DNA of 64,000 nt from contig OY969919.1 of the NCBI GenBank assembly GCA_963704585.1, forward strand, positions 2,356,001 to 2,420,000. Reading direction: 5' to 3'. The notes beneath the pieces are model-generated. The model ran no database searches. It was not told the DNA's origin and saw nothing but the letters and a program-made list of their open reading frames with translations. The position numbers and the translations under genes were made by a program. Within the stretch, counting starts at the first letter, position 1. Every line of letters starts with the position of its first letter. Origin of the DNA: Bog-756 sp963704585. GTDB taxonomy: Bacteria > Actinomycetota > Acidimicrobiia > Acidimicrobiales > RAAP-2. Below, in pieces: positions 27,688-37,038 of this stretch.

Positions 27688-27708
27688 GACGTGCAGTCTA
27701 GGGAATGC

Positions 27709-27738
27709 ACGAAGGGCGCCCCGGAGGGCGCCCTTCGT
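27709..27738 (-). terminator. Perfect hairpin terminator of groEL
   Basis: ACGAAGGGCGCCC (27709-27721) and GGGCGCCCTTCGT (27726-27738) form a 13-bp stem with a four-base loop, 68 bases after the groEL stop and just before the hemQ start. There is no T-tract, as is usual in this GC-rich group. Confidence 0.85.
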
Positions 27739-27805
27739 CGGTTCGATGGCGTGACGGGTGGCCGAGCACACGGCCCGTCCGTCGCCGAACGGTTGCTCGG
27801 TGGCC

Positions 27806-29428
27806 CTAGAAGTCGTCCATCCCGCCGCCGGGCATCCCGCCGGCCGAGTCCTCGGGCTTGTCCACGATGACCGCCTCGGTGGTGAGGAAGAGCGCGGCGA
27901 TCGAGGCCGCGTTCTGCAGCGCCGAGCGGGTCACCTTCACCGCGTCGATGACGCCGGCGGCGAAGAGGTCGACGTACTCGCCGGTCGCCGCGTTGAGGCC
28001 CTCGGCCGGCTTCTTGAGGTTGCGCACCTTGTCCACGATGACGCCGCCCTCGAGCCCCGCGTTGACCGCGATCTGCTTGAGCGGCTCCTCGACGGCCCGG
28101 GCCACGATGCGGGCGCCGGTGGCCTCGTCACCCTCCAACTTGTCGGCGGCGCCGAGCACCGCCTTCTGCGCCCGGAGGAGCGCCACGCCACCGCCGGGCA
28201 CGACGCCCTCCTCGATGGCGGCCTTGGTCGTCGAGACCGCGTCCTCGATGCGGTGCTTCTTCTCCTTGAGCTCCACCTCGGTCGCGGCGCCGACCTTGAT
28301 GACGGCCACGCCGCCCGACAGCTTGGCGAGCCGCTCCTGGAGCTTCTCGCGGTCGTAGTCGGAGTCGGTGTTCTCGATCTCGGACTTGATCTGGTTGATC
28401 CGGCCCTTGATCTCGTCGTCGGAGCCGCCACCCTCGACGACCGTCGTCTCGTCCTTGGTGACGACGATCTTGCGCGCGGTGCCGAGCAGGTCGAGACCCA
28501 CGTTCTCGAGCTTGAGGCCGACCTCCTCGGTGACCACCTGGCCGCCGGTCAGGATCGCGATGTCCTGGAGCATGGCCTTACGGCGCTCACCGAAGCCCGG
28601 CGCCTTGACCGCCACGCTCCGGAAGGTGCCGCGGATCTTGTTGACGACGAGCGTCGCGAGGGCCTCGCCCTCGACGTCCTCGGCGACGATCACGAGCGGC
28701 TTGCCTCCCTGCATGACCTTCTCGAGGAGCGGGAGCAGGTCGCGCACCGCGGTGATCTTCGAGCCGACCAGCAGCACGTAGGCGTCCTCGAGGACCGCCT
28801 CCATCCGCTCGGGGTCGGTCACGAAGTAGGGGGAGATGTAGCCCTTGTCGAAGCGCATGCCCTCGACGAGGTCCATGTCCATCCCGAAGGTCTGGGACTC
28901 CTCGACGGTGATGACGCCGTCCTTGCCCACCTTGTCGATCGCCTCGGAGATCATCTCGCCGATCTCGGGGTCGGCGGCCGAGATGGACGCCACCTGCGCG
29001 ATCTGCGACTTCGAGTCGGTGTCGCGGGCGATGCCCCGCAGCGACGTCACGGCCTCCTCGACACCGGCCTCGATGCCCTTCTTGAGCGACATCGGGTTGG
29101 CGCCGGCGGCCACGTTGCGAAGCCCCTCGTGGACCATCGCCCAGGCGAGCACGGTCGCGGTGGTGGTCCCGTCACCGGCCACGTCGTCGGTCTTCTTGGC
29201 GACCTCCTTGACCAGCTCCGCACCGATCTTCTCGAACGGGTCCTCGAGCTCGATGTCCTTTGCGATCGAGACGCCGTCGTTGGTGATGGTGGGGGCGCCC
29301 CACTTCTTGTCGAGGACGACGTTGCGACCCTTCGGGCCGAGGGTGACGCGCACGGCGTCGGCGAGCTTGTTCATGCCGCTCTCGAGGGCCCTGCGGGCCT
29401 CCTCGTCGAACGTGATCAACTTGGCCAT
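27806..29428 (-). CDS. groEL: Chaperonin GroEL (60 kDa)
   Basis: A 540-residue chaperonin with full family length: MAKLITFDEEARRALESGM, VTLGPKGRNVVLDKKWGAP, the ATP site VAGDGTTTATVLAWAMV, and the Gly/Met tail ending GGMPGGGMDDF. It forms the double-ring that folds proteins with GroES. groES is not next to it, as for the second groEL of many actinobacteria. A CIRCE element 43 bases upstream of the start predicts repression by HrcA, released by heat stress. Confidence 0.98.
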   Translation of the reverse strand: MAKLITFDEEARRALESGMNKLADAVRVTLGPKGRNVVLDKKWGAPTITNDGVSIAKDIELEDPFEKIGAELVKEVAKKTDDVAGDGTTTATVLAWAMVHEGLRNVAAGANPMSLKKGIEAGVEEAVTSLRGIARDTDSKSQIAQVASISAADPEIGEMISEAIDKVGKDGVITVEESQTFGMDMDLVEGMRFDKGYISPYFVTDPERMEAVLEDAYVLLVGSKITAVRDLLPLLEKVMQGGKPLVIVAEDVEGEALATLVVNKIRGTFRSVAVKAPGFGERRKAMLQDIAILTGGQVVTEEVGLKLENVGLDLLGTARKIVVTKDETTVVEGGGSDDEIKGRINQIKSEIENTDSDYDREKLQERLAKLSGGVAVIKVGAATEVELKEKKHRIEDAVSTTKAAIEEGVVPGGGVALLRAQKAVLGAADKLEGDEATGARIVARAVEEPLKQIAVNAGLEGGVIVDKVRNLKKPAEGLNAATGEYVDLFAAGVIDAVKVTRSALQNAASIAALFLTTEAVIVDKPEDSAGGMPGGGMDDF

Positions 29429-29471
29429 CTGGGGCTTCCTCCGTGGTCTGCGGTGGTGGTCTTCGACTCGC

Positions 29472-29496
29472 TAGCACTCTACAAGGCTGAGTGCTA
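29472..29496 (-). promoter_or_regulatory. CIRCE element (HrcA operator) for groEL
   Basis: TAGCACTC at 29472-29479, a nine-base spacer, and GAGTGCTA at 29489-29496 match the core of the CIRCE consensus TTAGCACTC-N9-GAGTGCTAA (one outer position is C in place of T). It lies 43 bases upstream of the groEL start. Confidence 0.93.
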
Positions 29497-29574
29497 ATAG
29501 CAAACCACGACCTTCCCGAGGCACGCAACCAGGCGGCGAAAGGCGGCGGACCGAGCGGCCGCCCTGCGGCGTCG

Positions 29575-30291
29575 TCAGGTGCGACCGGGGGAGCCGCCTC
29601 CTGTTCTCGTGTCGGGGAGCACAGCGGCCCGGCGGAGGAAGCCGTCGAAGAGCAGACGGGCCTGTTCGTCCGGCCCGGAGCCGTGGTCGTCGAAGCCGGC
29701 GAGGACCGCGGCCGCCTGGTGCTCGGTGAGACGGTCACCCGTCCTGGCGTCGTCCACCCACGCCTCGACGATCGGCGCAGTGACCTCGGGATGGAACTGC
29801 AGAGCGGTGTGGATCCCGAGCACGAAGGCGTGCAGCGAGACCTCGGTGCGTGCGAGTGCGCCCGCGCCGGGCGGTGCGGTGAATGCGTCTTCGTGCCACA
29901 CGAGCCACGGTCCGCTCGGGATCGTGCGAGGGTCGTCGGCTTCGATCGGGTACCAGCCGATCTCGCGGCGGATGGCTCGGGAGACGGTCCCACCGAGCAC
30001 CTGTGCGAGCAGCTGTCCGCCGAAGCAGACGCCGAGCACCGGTATGCCGGCGTCCACCGCCGAGGTGACCAGCGCGCGCTCGGGCGCGAGCCAGGGGATC
30101 TCGGAGTCCAGCACGGATGCGACCGATCCCATGACGACGAGGACGTCGAAGGACCCGGGGCGCGGAAGATCGGCCGGACCGCGGTCCGCTCGGTAGCTGC
30201 ACACGTGGAGCCCGAGCGTCCGGGCCCGTTCACCGAGGACGCCGGGAACGTCGGTCGCGCTGTGCTGGAGGAAGGCGATGCGAGGACTCAT
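29575..30291 (-). CDS. Class I glutamine amidotransferase-like protein
   Basis: A 238-residue protein from ATG 30291. It holds the nucleophile motif GVCFGGQLLAQVLGG and the His of LQFHPEVTAPIVEAW, with FDVLVVMGSVASVLD before them, which is the GATase1 pattern of stand-alone GuaA-like proteins. The IGWYPIEADD segment is typical of the group that may act on glutamyl peptides or pair with an unknown synthase. No partner enzyme is adjacent. The last 12 residues are Gly/Arg-rich. Confidence 0.88.
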   Translation of the reverse strand: MSPRIAFLQHSATDVPGVLGERARTLGLHVCSYRADRGPADLPRPGSFDVLVVMGSVASVLDSEIPWLAPERALVTSAVDAGIPVLGVCFGGQLLAQVLGGTVSRAIRREIGWYPIEADDPRTIPSGPWLVWHEDAFTAPPGAGALARTEVSLHAFVLGIHTALQFHPEVTAPIVEAWVDDARTGDRLTEHQAAAVLAGFDDHGSGPDEQARLLFDGFLRRAAVLPDTRTGGGSPGRT

Positions 30292-30575
30292 CGCGGGTGG
30301 GCGCGACAGGAGTGAGTCCCGAAGCCGCCTCCGCGGAAGTCGGGCACGACGGAACGCTACCGGTCCGACCGTGCACCGGGCCCGACACCCGCGGGCAGGG
30401 GTGTCAGGACCCCGGTCCCTGCCGTCCGACGCCACGAGCGTGCCGCGACCACCGCTCGCGGCGACGGCAATTCGAAGAGAGTTCTCATCCTGGTGTCACG
30501 AAGCCTTCATGTTCGCTCCGTACGCTGCTACTGCCTGTCCGTTGAGCGAGGCCCCGCCACCTTGCTCCGGATGTG

Positions 30576-30611
30576 GCGCCCATCCCTGTGCTTCTGCACA
30601 GGGATGGGCGC
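30576..30611 (+). terminator. Strong orphan hairpin (16-bp perfect stem)
   Basis: GCGCCCATCCCTGTGC (30576-30591) and its exact complement (30596-30611) enclose the loop TTCT. It lies within the 400-base gap 30292-30691 between the amidotransferase start and tRNA-Ser, where no protein gene is seen. It may end a small RNA read rightwards from about 30440-30575, or block read-through into the tRNA; neither is proven. Confidence 0.6.
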
Positions 30612-30691
30612 GCGTACGGGGCGGTCCGGTCCGCGATGTCCACGATCCGGACCGTGGTGCTCGATCGCCGGGCGATAGGCTGACGGCCCGA

Positions 30692-30780
30692 GGAGAGGTG
30701 CGAGAGCGGCCGAATCGGACTCACTGCTAATGAGTTGACCTGGGTAACTGGGTCCGAGGGTTCAAATCCCTCCCTCTCCG
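30692..30780 (+). tRNA. tRNA-Ser (anticodon GCT)
   Basis: Acceptor stem GGAGAGG/CCTCTCC with discriminator G, anticodon loop CTGCTAA between ACTCA and TGAGT (anticodon GCT), a long variable arm (about 20 bases) and T-arm GGTTCAAATCC. CCA is not encoded. Confidence 0.95.
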
Positions 30781-30891
30781 CTCACCGATCGGGTACCGGC
30801 AGGCGCACGCGCCTCAGGTCCTCGATCGTGCCCGGTGCCTCGACCGGCTCGTGCTCCGGGACGGCGTGGGCGCTGCCGGTAGATTGGCCAG

Positions 30892-32274
30892 GTGGCCGAG
30901 CGGTACTGGATCGAGACGCTGGGCTGCCCGAAGAACCAGGTGGACTCCGAAAAACTCGGCGGGATGCTCGCAGGGGACGGCCTGGTCGCGGCAGCCGCCC
31001 CCGAGGAGGCGGACCTCGTCGTGGTCAACACGTGCGCTTTCGTCGAGGCCGCGCGCCAAGAGTCGATCGAGACGATCCTCGCCCTCGCCGACGCGCGCCG
31101 GGACGGCGCGCGCCTCGTCGTGACCGGCTGCCTGGCCGAACGCGTCGGGGACGAGCTCGCGGCGGCCCTCCCGGAGATCGACGCGATCGCTCCCTTCGGC
31201 GTCGCACTCCGCCCGACCGATACACCAGGTCCGGTGCGCGTCGACCTACGAACGAAGCCCGACACGTCCGGGCGCGCCGGTGCGGTGCCATCGTTCGACC
31301 TGCTCAACCTCCCGCGACCGCCGGCGGCCGCGCCCTGGGCGTACGTGAAGGTCGCCGAGGGGTGCGACCGGCACTGTGGCTTCTGCGCGATCCCGTCCTT
31401 CCGGGGCAAGCAGCGGTCGCGTCCGCCCGAAGCCGTGCTCGCGGAGATCGAGGCGCTCGGCGCGGAGGGAGGACTGCGCGAGGCCGTCCTCGTCGCACAG
31501 GACCTCGCCTCGTACGGGCTCGACCGGTCGGGCGGCGACGGAGCCGACGCGCTCGACGCGCCGGTGCGTGGCCGGCGACCACTCGTCGACCTGATTGCCG
31601 CGGTGGCAACGCGGGTCCAGTGGACCCGCCTCCTCTACCTCTACCCGTCCGCGCTCGACGACGCGCTCGTCGACGCGGTGCTCGCGACCGGTGTGCCCTA
31701 CTTCGACCTCTCGCTCCAGCACGTCTCACGCCCGCTGCTCCACCGGATGCGGCGGTGGGGCGACGGCGACCGGTTCCTCCAGCGCATCGGGTCGATCCGG
31801 TCGGACGAGCCGTCGGCCGCGTTCCGCTCGTCGTTCATCGTGGGTTACCCGGGGGAGACCGAGGACGACCACGACCGGCTCCTCGAGTGGCTCGCCGAGG
31901 CGCGTCTCGACTGGGTGGGGTTCTTTCCCTTCAGCCTCGAGGACGGCACCCACGCGGCGAACCTCGACGGACGGGTCCAAGACGAGCTGGTCGCCGAGCG
32001 ATTGCGCGAGTGCGGCGAGCTGCAGGACGCGATCACCGCCGCTCACCGCGACCAGCACATCGGCACAACCGTCGAGGTGCTCATCGACCGGCCCGGCGAG
32101 GGCCGGACGGTGCGCGAGGCACCCGAGATCGACGGGATCGTCACGGTGCCCGACCATCTGCCCGTCGGGTCGTTCGCGGAACTGGTGGTGACCGGGTCCG
32201 ACGGCACCGACCTGGTCGCCCTACCGCTCGGCGACGCGACCGCGGCCTTGGCACCCGTCGGAGCGGCGCCGTGA
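30892..32274 (+). CDS. rimO: Ribosomal protein S12 methylthiotransferase RimO
   Basis: A 460-residue radical-SAM enzyme from GTG 30892 that methylthiolates an aspartate of ribosomal protein S12. The N-terminal MTTase domain has three cluster cysteines (ETLGCPKNQVDSEK, VVNTCAFVEAA, VVTGCLAE). The radical-SAM motif is CDRHCGFCAIPSFRG, followed by VAQDLASYGLD and SSFIVGYPGETEDD, and a C-terminal TRAM domain. It overlaps pgsA by four bases (GTGA), and cinA follows, an order known from other actinobacteria. Confidence 0.96.
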   Translation: MAERYWIETLGCPKNQVDSEKLGGMLAGDGLVAAAAPEEADLVVVNTCAFVEAARQESIETILALADARRDGARLVVTGCLAERVGDELAAALPEIDAIAPFGVALRPTDTPGPVRVDLRTKPDTSGRAGAVPSFDLLNLPRPPAAAPWAYVKVAEGCDRHCGFCAIPSFRGKQRSRPPEAVLAEIEALGAEGGLREAVLVAQDLASYGLDRSGGDGADALDAPVRGRRPLVDLIAAVATRVQWTRLLYLYPSALDDALVDAVLATGVPYFDLSLQHVSRPLLHRMRRWGDGDRFLQRIGSIRSDEPSAAFRSSFIVGYPGETEDDHDRLLEWLAEARLDWVGFFPFSLEDGTHAANLDGRVQDELVAERLRECGELQDAITAAHRDQHIGTTVEVLIDRPGEGRTVREAPEIDGIVTVPDHLPVGSFAELVVTGSDGTDLVALPLGDATAALAPVGAAP

Positions 32275-33004
32275 GCAGCAGTGCCGCCGAGCGCGGGGTG
32301 CCCGTCACGGCGCCGGCCGGTCCGACGCAGGACGCGCCACCGTCTCCGTCCGTCCCGCCGTCCAACGGCCCGACGTCGGCGGCACCGGGGACCCCGTCGC
32401 AGCTCCCGACGTTCGGCCCGTCGGCGGTGCTCACCCCCGCCAACGCGATCACGATCCTGCGCCTCGCGGCCACACCGGTCTTCATCCTCCTGATCGTCCT
32501 GTGGGGTGCGAGCTGGGTGGCCTTCGCGGTCGGGGGGTGCTCGCGCTGTCCGACGGCGTCGACGGCTGGGTCGCACGGCGCCAGGGCACGACGCGGTCGG
32601 GAGCGTTCCTCGACCCGCTCGCCGACAAGGTCGCCGTGCTCGGCGGGATGTACGCGCTCGTCGCGAAAGGGAGCCTCTCGTGGCTGCCGGTCACGATCAT
32701 CGCGGTGCGCGAGGTCGCGATGAGCATCTACCGCTCCGTGATGGGACGGCGCGGGGTGTCGATCCCGGCACGGAACACGGCGAAGGTCAAGACGCTGCTC
32801 CAGGATCTCGCGATCGGGCTCTGTCTGGCTCCACCGCTCGCCACCCACCAGGCGCTGCTCACGACCGGTATCTGGGTCGCGACGGTCATGACCGTGTTCA
32901 CCGGGGTCCAGTACCTGCTCGACGGACGCCGTGCCGCACACGCCCGTCGCAACGGGCTCGGTGGCCTCGATGCGGGGCCGGCAGGCACGACCCCGGCCGC
33001 CTGA
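32271..33004 (+). CDS. pgsA: CDP-diacylglycerol-glycerol-3-phosphate 3-phosphatidyltransferase (one frame break)
   Basis: The start is GTG 32271, overlapping the rimO stop. A 50-residue Pro/Ser/Thr-rich lead is followed by LTPANAITILRLAATPVFIL and a first membrane span. At the G6 tract 32532-32537 the frame breaks; adding one G (or dropping two) joins WVAFAVGG to VLALSDGVDGWVARRQG. The CDP-alcohol phosphotransferase motif DGxDGxxAR-x8-G-x3-DPLADK is then complete (SGAFLDPLADKVAVLGG). It makes phosphatidylglycerol phosphate at the membrane. About 244 residues after correction. cinA follows after six bases. Confidence 0.9.
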
Positions 33005-33010
33005 GCGACC

Positions 33011-34315
33011 GTGCGCGTCGAGATCGTCGCGGTGGGGACCGAGCTCCTCCTCGGCCAGATCACCGACACGAACTCGACGTGGCTCGGGGAGCAGCTGGCG
33101 GCCGTCGGCGTCTCCTCCCACTTCCACCAGGCGGTCGGCGACAACCACCAACGCATGGTGCTGGCCTTTCGGACCGCGCTCGCGCGCAGCGACGGCGTGA
33201 TCGTCTGCGGCGGACTCGGACCGACACAGGACGACATCACGAGGGAGGCGATCGCGGAGGTGATGGGCGTGCCGCTCGAGCGGGACGACCGGCTCGTCGA
33301 GGCGATGCGAACGGTCTTCACGAGTCGCGGCCGCACCATGCCGGAGTCGAACCTCCGCCAGGCCGACGTCCCGGTGGGCGCGTCCGCGATCCCGCAGGCG
33401 ATCGGAACCGCGCCAGGACTGGTCTGCCCGATCGGGCACAAGGTGCTCTACGCGGTCCCCGGTGTCCCCTACGAGATGCAGGAGATGTTCATGCGGGCCA
33501 TCGCCCCGGACCTGCAGCGCCGCATGGCCGAGCGCGGCGAGTCGTCCGGCGTGATCGCGAGTCGCGTGGTCCGCACCTGGGGGATGAGCGAGTCCGGGCT
33601 GGCGGAGGCGCTCGCCGAGCACCTCGAGCACCTCGACGCCGCAGCGTCGGCCGCGGCCGGCACCGGCACGGACGGACCGGGCACCGCCACGGTCGCCTTC
33701 CTCGCGAGCGGGATCGAAGGGATCAAGGTGCGGGTGACGGTCCGGGCCGCAGACGAAGAGACGGCCGCGTCGCTGCTCGACGAGGAGGAGGCCGCGATCC
33801 GCGCCGTGCTCGAGCGGGCCGCGGGCGACGTGGTCTTCGGCGTCGACGACGAGGCCATCGAGCACGCCGTCGCAGCGGTCGTGACGGCCGGTGGCCTCAC
33901 TCTCGGGCTCGCCGAGTCGCTCACGGGCGGGTTGGCCTCGTCGCGCCTGGTCAACGTGCCTGGTGCGAGCAGGTGGTTCCGCGGCTCGGTCGTCTCCTAT
34001 GCGTCGGAGGTCAAGTACGGCGTGCTCGGCGTCCCGGTCGGGCCGGTCGTGTCGGAGGCCGCAGCGCGCGCGATGGCGGACGGGGCGCGACGGGTGCTCG
34101 ACGCCGACATCGGCCTCGCGATCACCGGGGTCGCCGGGCCCGATCCTCAGGACGACCAGCCGCCAGGGACCGTCTTCGTCGGGCTCGCCCGACCGGGCCA
34201 GGAGACCGCGGGGTTCGGGTTCCACGTGCCCGGCGATCGCGACCGCGTGCGCCAGTACGCGACGATCGCCGCGCTCGACCTGCTGCGCCGGACGCTGCGC
34301 GCCGACCGCGCCTGA
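33011..34315 (+). CDS. cinA: CinA, competence/damage-inducible protein with NMN deamidase domain
   Basis: A 434-residue two-domain protein from GTG 33011. The N-terminal MoCF-like domain (VEIVAVGTELLLGQITDTNS, VIVCGGLGPTQDDITREA) hydrolyses ADP-ribose-type compounds in relatives, and the C-terminal domain (GLTLGLAESLTGGLASSRL, VVSYASEVKYGVLGV, LAITGVAGPDPQDDQPPG) carries the NMN amidohydrolase Ser/Lys site. It is the last gene of the rimO-pgsA-cinA operon. In many bacteria cinA is co-regulated with recA, which lies 1.5 kb further on. Confidence 0.95.
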   Translation: MRVEIVAVGTELLLGQITDTNSTWLGEQLAAVGVSSHFHQAVGDNHQRMVLAFRTALARSDGVIVCGGLGPTQDDITREAIAEVMGVPLERDDRLVEAMRTVFTSRGRTMPESNLRQADVPVGASAIPQAIGTAPGLVCPIGHKVLYAVPGVPYEMQEMFMRAIAPDLQRRMAERGESSGVIASRVVRTWGMSESGLAEALAEHLEHLDAAASAAAGTGTDGPGTATVAFLASGIEGIKVRVTVRAADEETAASLLDEEEAAIRAVLERAAGDVVFGVDDEAIEHAVAAVVTAGGLTLGLAESLTGGLASSRLVNVPGASRWFRGSVVSYASEVKYGVLGVPVGPVVSEAAARAMADGARRVLDADIGLAITGVAGPDPQDDQPPGTVFVGLARPGQETAGFGFHVPGDRDRVRQYATIAALDLLRRTLRADRA

Positions 34316-34354
34316 CCGCGGGCGCGCGTCCGCGGCAAGCCATGTCGCAGACGG

Positions 34355-35593
34355 CTACGGGACGGTCGTCGATGTGGGCGCGAGCGCGGTCGTCGTGACC
34401 GGGATCCCCTGCGGGACGAGCTCGATCCAGGTGTTGCCGGGCTGGAGGGAGATGGGCGCCCCGCTCGACGCGGTGAGCGCCGCGGGCTGGGTGAGGTTCG
34501 AGCGGCTCCATGTCCCGGTGATCGCGATCCCGTCACGGAGGACGGTGAGCGGACCGGAGCCGGTCGCGTTCACCTCGACCTCGTAGCCGCCGACGTCGTT
34601 CTCGAGCCACGGACCGGTGAAGGTCTGCACGGTCATCACGACGACGTTGGCCGCCGCGGTCTGCGATCCGTCGAGGAGGCGGTCGGGCACTCCCGAGTAC
34701 GATCGCAGGTAGGCGTGGCCCGACGCGCTCCACGTCCAGGTCACGTTCGAGCTCTGCGAGAACGGGATGTGGACGCTCCCGCCCGAGTCGGGGAGCGTGC
34801 CGGCGGGCACTGAGCTCGAGTAGGTGAAGATCGGCGCCGGCGGCGTCGCGTCGAGGGGGTTGAACCCCCAGAGCGTGGACGTGTTCACGAAGGTCGAGTA
34901 CGGCGCGTACCGCCCGGAACGGTAGATGATCGCCGAGGCGTGGTTGCCCGTGTAGAGATTCTCGTCGTAGATCGGCGCGGACTGGAGCAGTCCGATCACC
35001 GGGTTGATGCCGCCGGCGTGCACGAAGAGGGGACGGGAGAGCTGCGAGAGGATCCCGACGTCGGGCTCGCGCGCCGATCGCACGTCGCCGACGAGAGACG
35101 GCGCCTCACACTGGAAGACCGCCACGAGCCGGGTGATCGCCCCCTCGACGGGCTCCTCGAAGACGAGGTCCGCCTGGTTGAGTCCGGCGGAGGGCCGGTC
35201 GTCGGGGTAGTTGCCGACCTTGACCGCGAGGGCGGGGCGCGCGGGCACCGAGCCGCTCGGGGACGGCTCCCCGGTGAGCGGGCAGGCTGGCGCGGTCGCG
35301 GGTGGGACGGTCGTCGCGACCTTGTCGGCGGTCGCCTTGTGCTTGGCGGAGAGCACGACCGCGATCACGGTGCCGGCGAGCACCACCGCGACCGCCGCGA
35401 TCACGTACCACCAGCCGCGCCGCTTCCGCCCGGCCCCGGCCCCGGCCCCGGCCTGCAGCTCCTGGCGCGAGAGGATCGACGGTCCGGACGGTTCCGCTGC
35501 CGAGCCGGCGCCGGCGAGCAGATCGTCCCCCGACGGCGGGCGGCCCGGGGGTTCGCCGGGACCGGTCGCGGTCGGCTGCTGATCGTCCGGCAT
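34355..35593 (-). CDS. DUF3048 (YerB-like) membrane-anchored protein
   Basis: A 412-residue protein from ATG 35593. A 60-residue cytoplasmic part contains a Gly-Ala repeat (AGAGAGAG, encoded by cccgg repeats near 35440), then one membrane span (WYVIAAVAVVLAGTVIAVVL), then the external DUF3048 domain: PALAVKVGNYPDDRPSAGLN, VGDVRSAREPDVGILSQL, FVHAGGINPVIGLL, GGSVHIPFSQSSNVTW. The YerB family is linked to cell-surface function in spore formers, but the role here is unknown. It ends 40 bases from cinA, in a convergent arrangement. Confidence 0.88.
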   Translation of the reverse strand: MPDDQQPTATGPGEPPGRPPSGDDLLAGAGSAAEPSGPSILSRQELQAGAGAGAGRKRRGWWYVIAAVAVVLAGTVIAVVLSAKHKATADKVATTVPPATAPACPLTGEPSPSGSVPARPALAVKVGNYPDDRPSAGLNQADLVFEEPVEGAITRLVAVFQCEAPSLVGDVRSAREPDVGILSQLSRPLFVHAGGINPVIGLLQSAPIYDENLYTGNHASAIIYRSGRYAPYSTFVNTSTLWGFNPLDATPPAPIFTYSSSVPAGTLPDSGGSVHIPFSQSSNVTWTWSASGHAYLRSYSGVPDRLLDGSQTAAANVVVMTVQTFTGPWLENDVGGYEVEVNATGSGPLTVLRDGIAITGTWSRSNLTQPAALTASSGAPISLQPGNTWIELVPQGIPVTTTALAPTSTTVP

Positions 35594-35706
35594 GCGGGCT
35601 GACGCTAGCCCGCAGCACGGCCGAAGCGATGGCTCCCCGGCGCCGCGGATCGGGGCGCGCGGGGCCGCCAAACGTGCCTGGCACGACGCATGCCGGCATC
35701 CGCCAT

Positions 35707-35720
35707 CGAACATGCGTTCG
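35707..35720 (+). promoter_or_regulatory. LexA (SOS) box upstream of recA
   Basis: CGAACATGCGTTCG is a perfect inverted repeat of the GAAC-N4-GTTC type used by Gram-positive LexA. A possible -10 hexamer TACAGT follows at 35725-35730. It lies about 130 bases before the recA start, so recA should be induced by DNA damage. Confidence 0.88.
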
Positions 35721-35849
35721 GGTCTACAGTGAGCCCGTCGGGCGCATGCCGACGCCGGCGTCCGGACCGGGATCCGGCGGTGGGGTCACACCCGCTCCGT
35801 AGGGTCGACCCATCCAACACGAGCGAGAGCATCGAGGAGAATGGAAGAC

Positions 35850-36914
<1,065 letters not shown>

Positions 36915-36979
36915 TCCTGCGCACACGACGTCGCGGCCCGACAGCTGTCGCGCCGCGGTTGCGACTCCACCGATCGCCG

Positions 36980-37007
36980 GCCCGGGACGACCTCGCACGT
37001 CCCGGGC
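36980..37007 (+). terminator. recA terminator hairpin
   Basis: GCCCGGGACG (36980-36989) and CGTCCCGGGC (36998-37007) pair perfectly over 10 bp around an eight-base loop, 66 bases past the recA stop. The opposing gene ends at 37039, so it may serve both directions. Confidence 0.75.
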
Positions 37008-37038
37008 TGCTGCGCGCCCGACGCCCGGCCGGAGCCGG

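Noticed and set aside
27758..29497. Plus-strand open frame of 579 codons
   Set aside because: It is the antisense of groEL, a well-known conserved gene; the product is low complexity.
32530..32540. Programmed ribosomal frameshift at the G6 tract in pgsA
   Set aside because: No stimulatory structure was identified and other genes in the window have similar breaks without slippery sites; a miscounted homopolymer is simpler.
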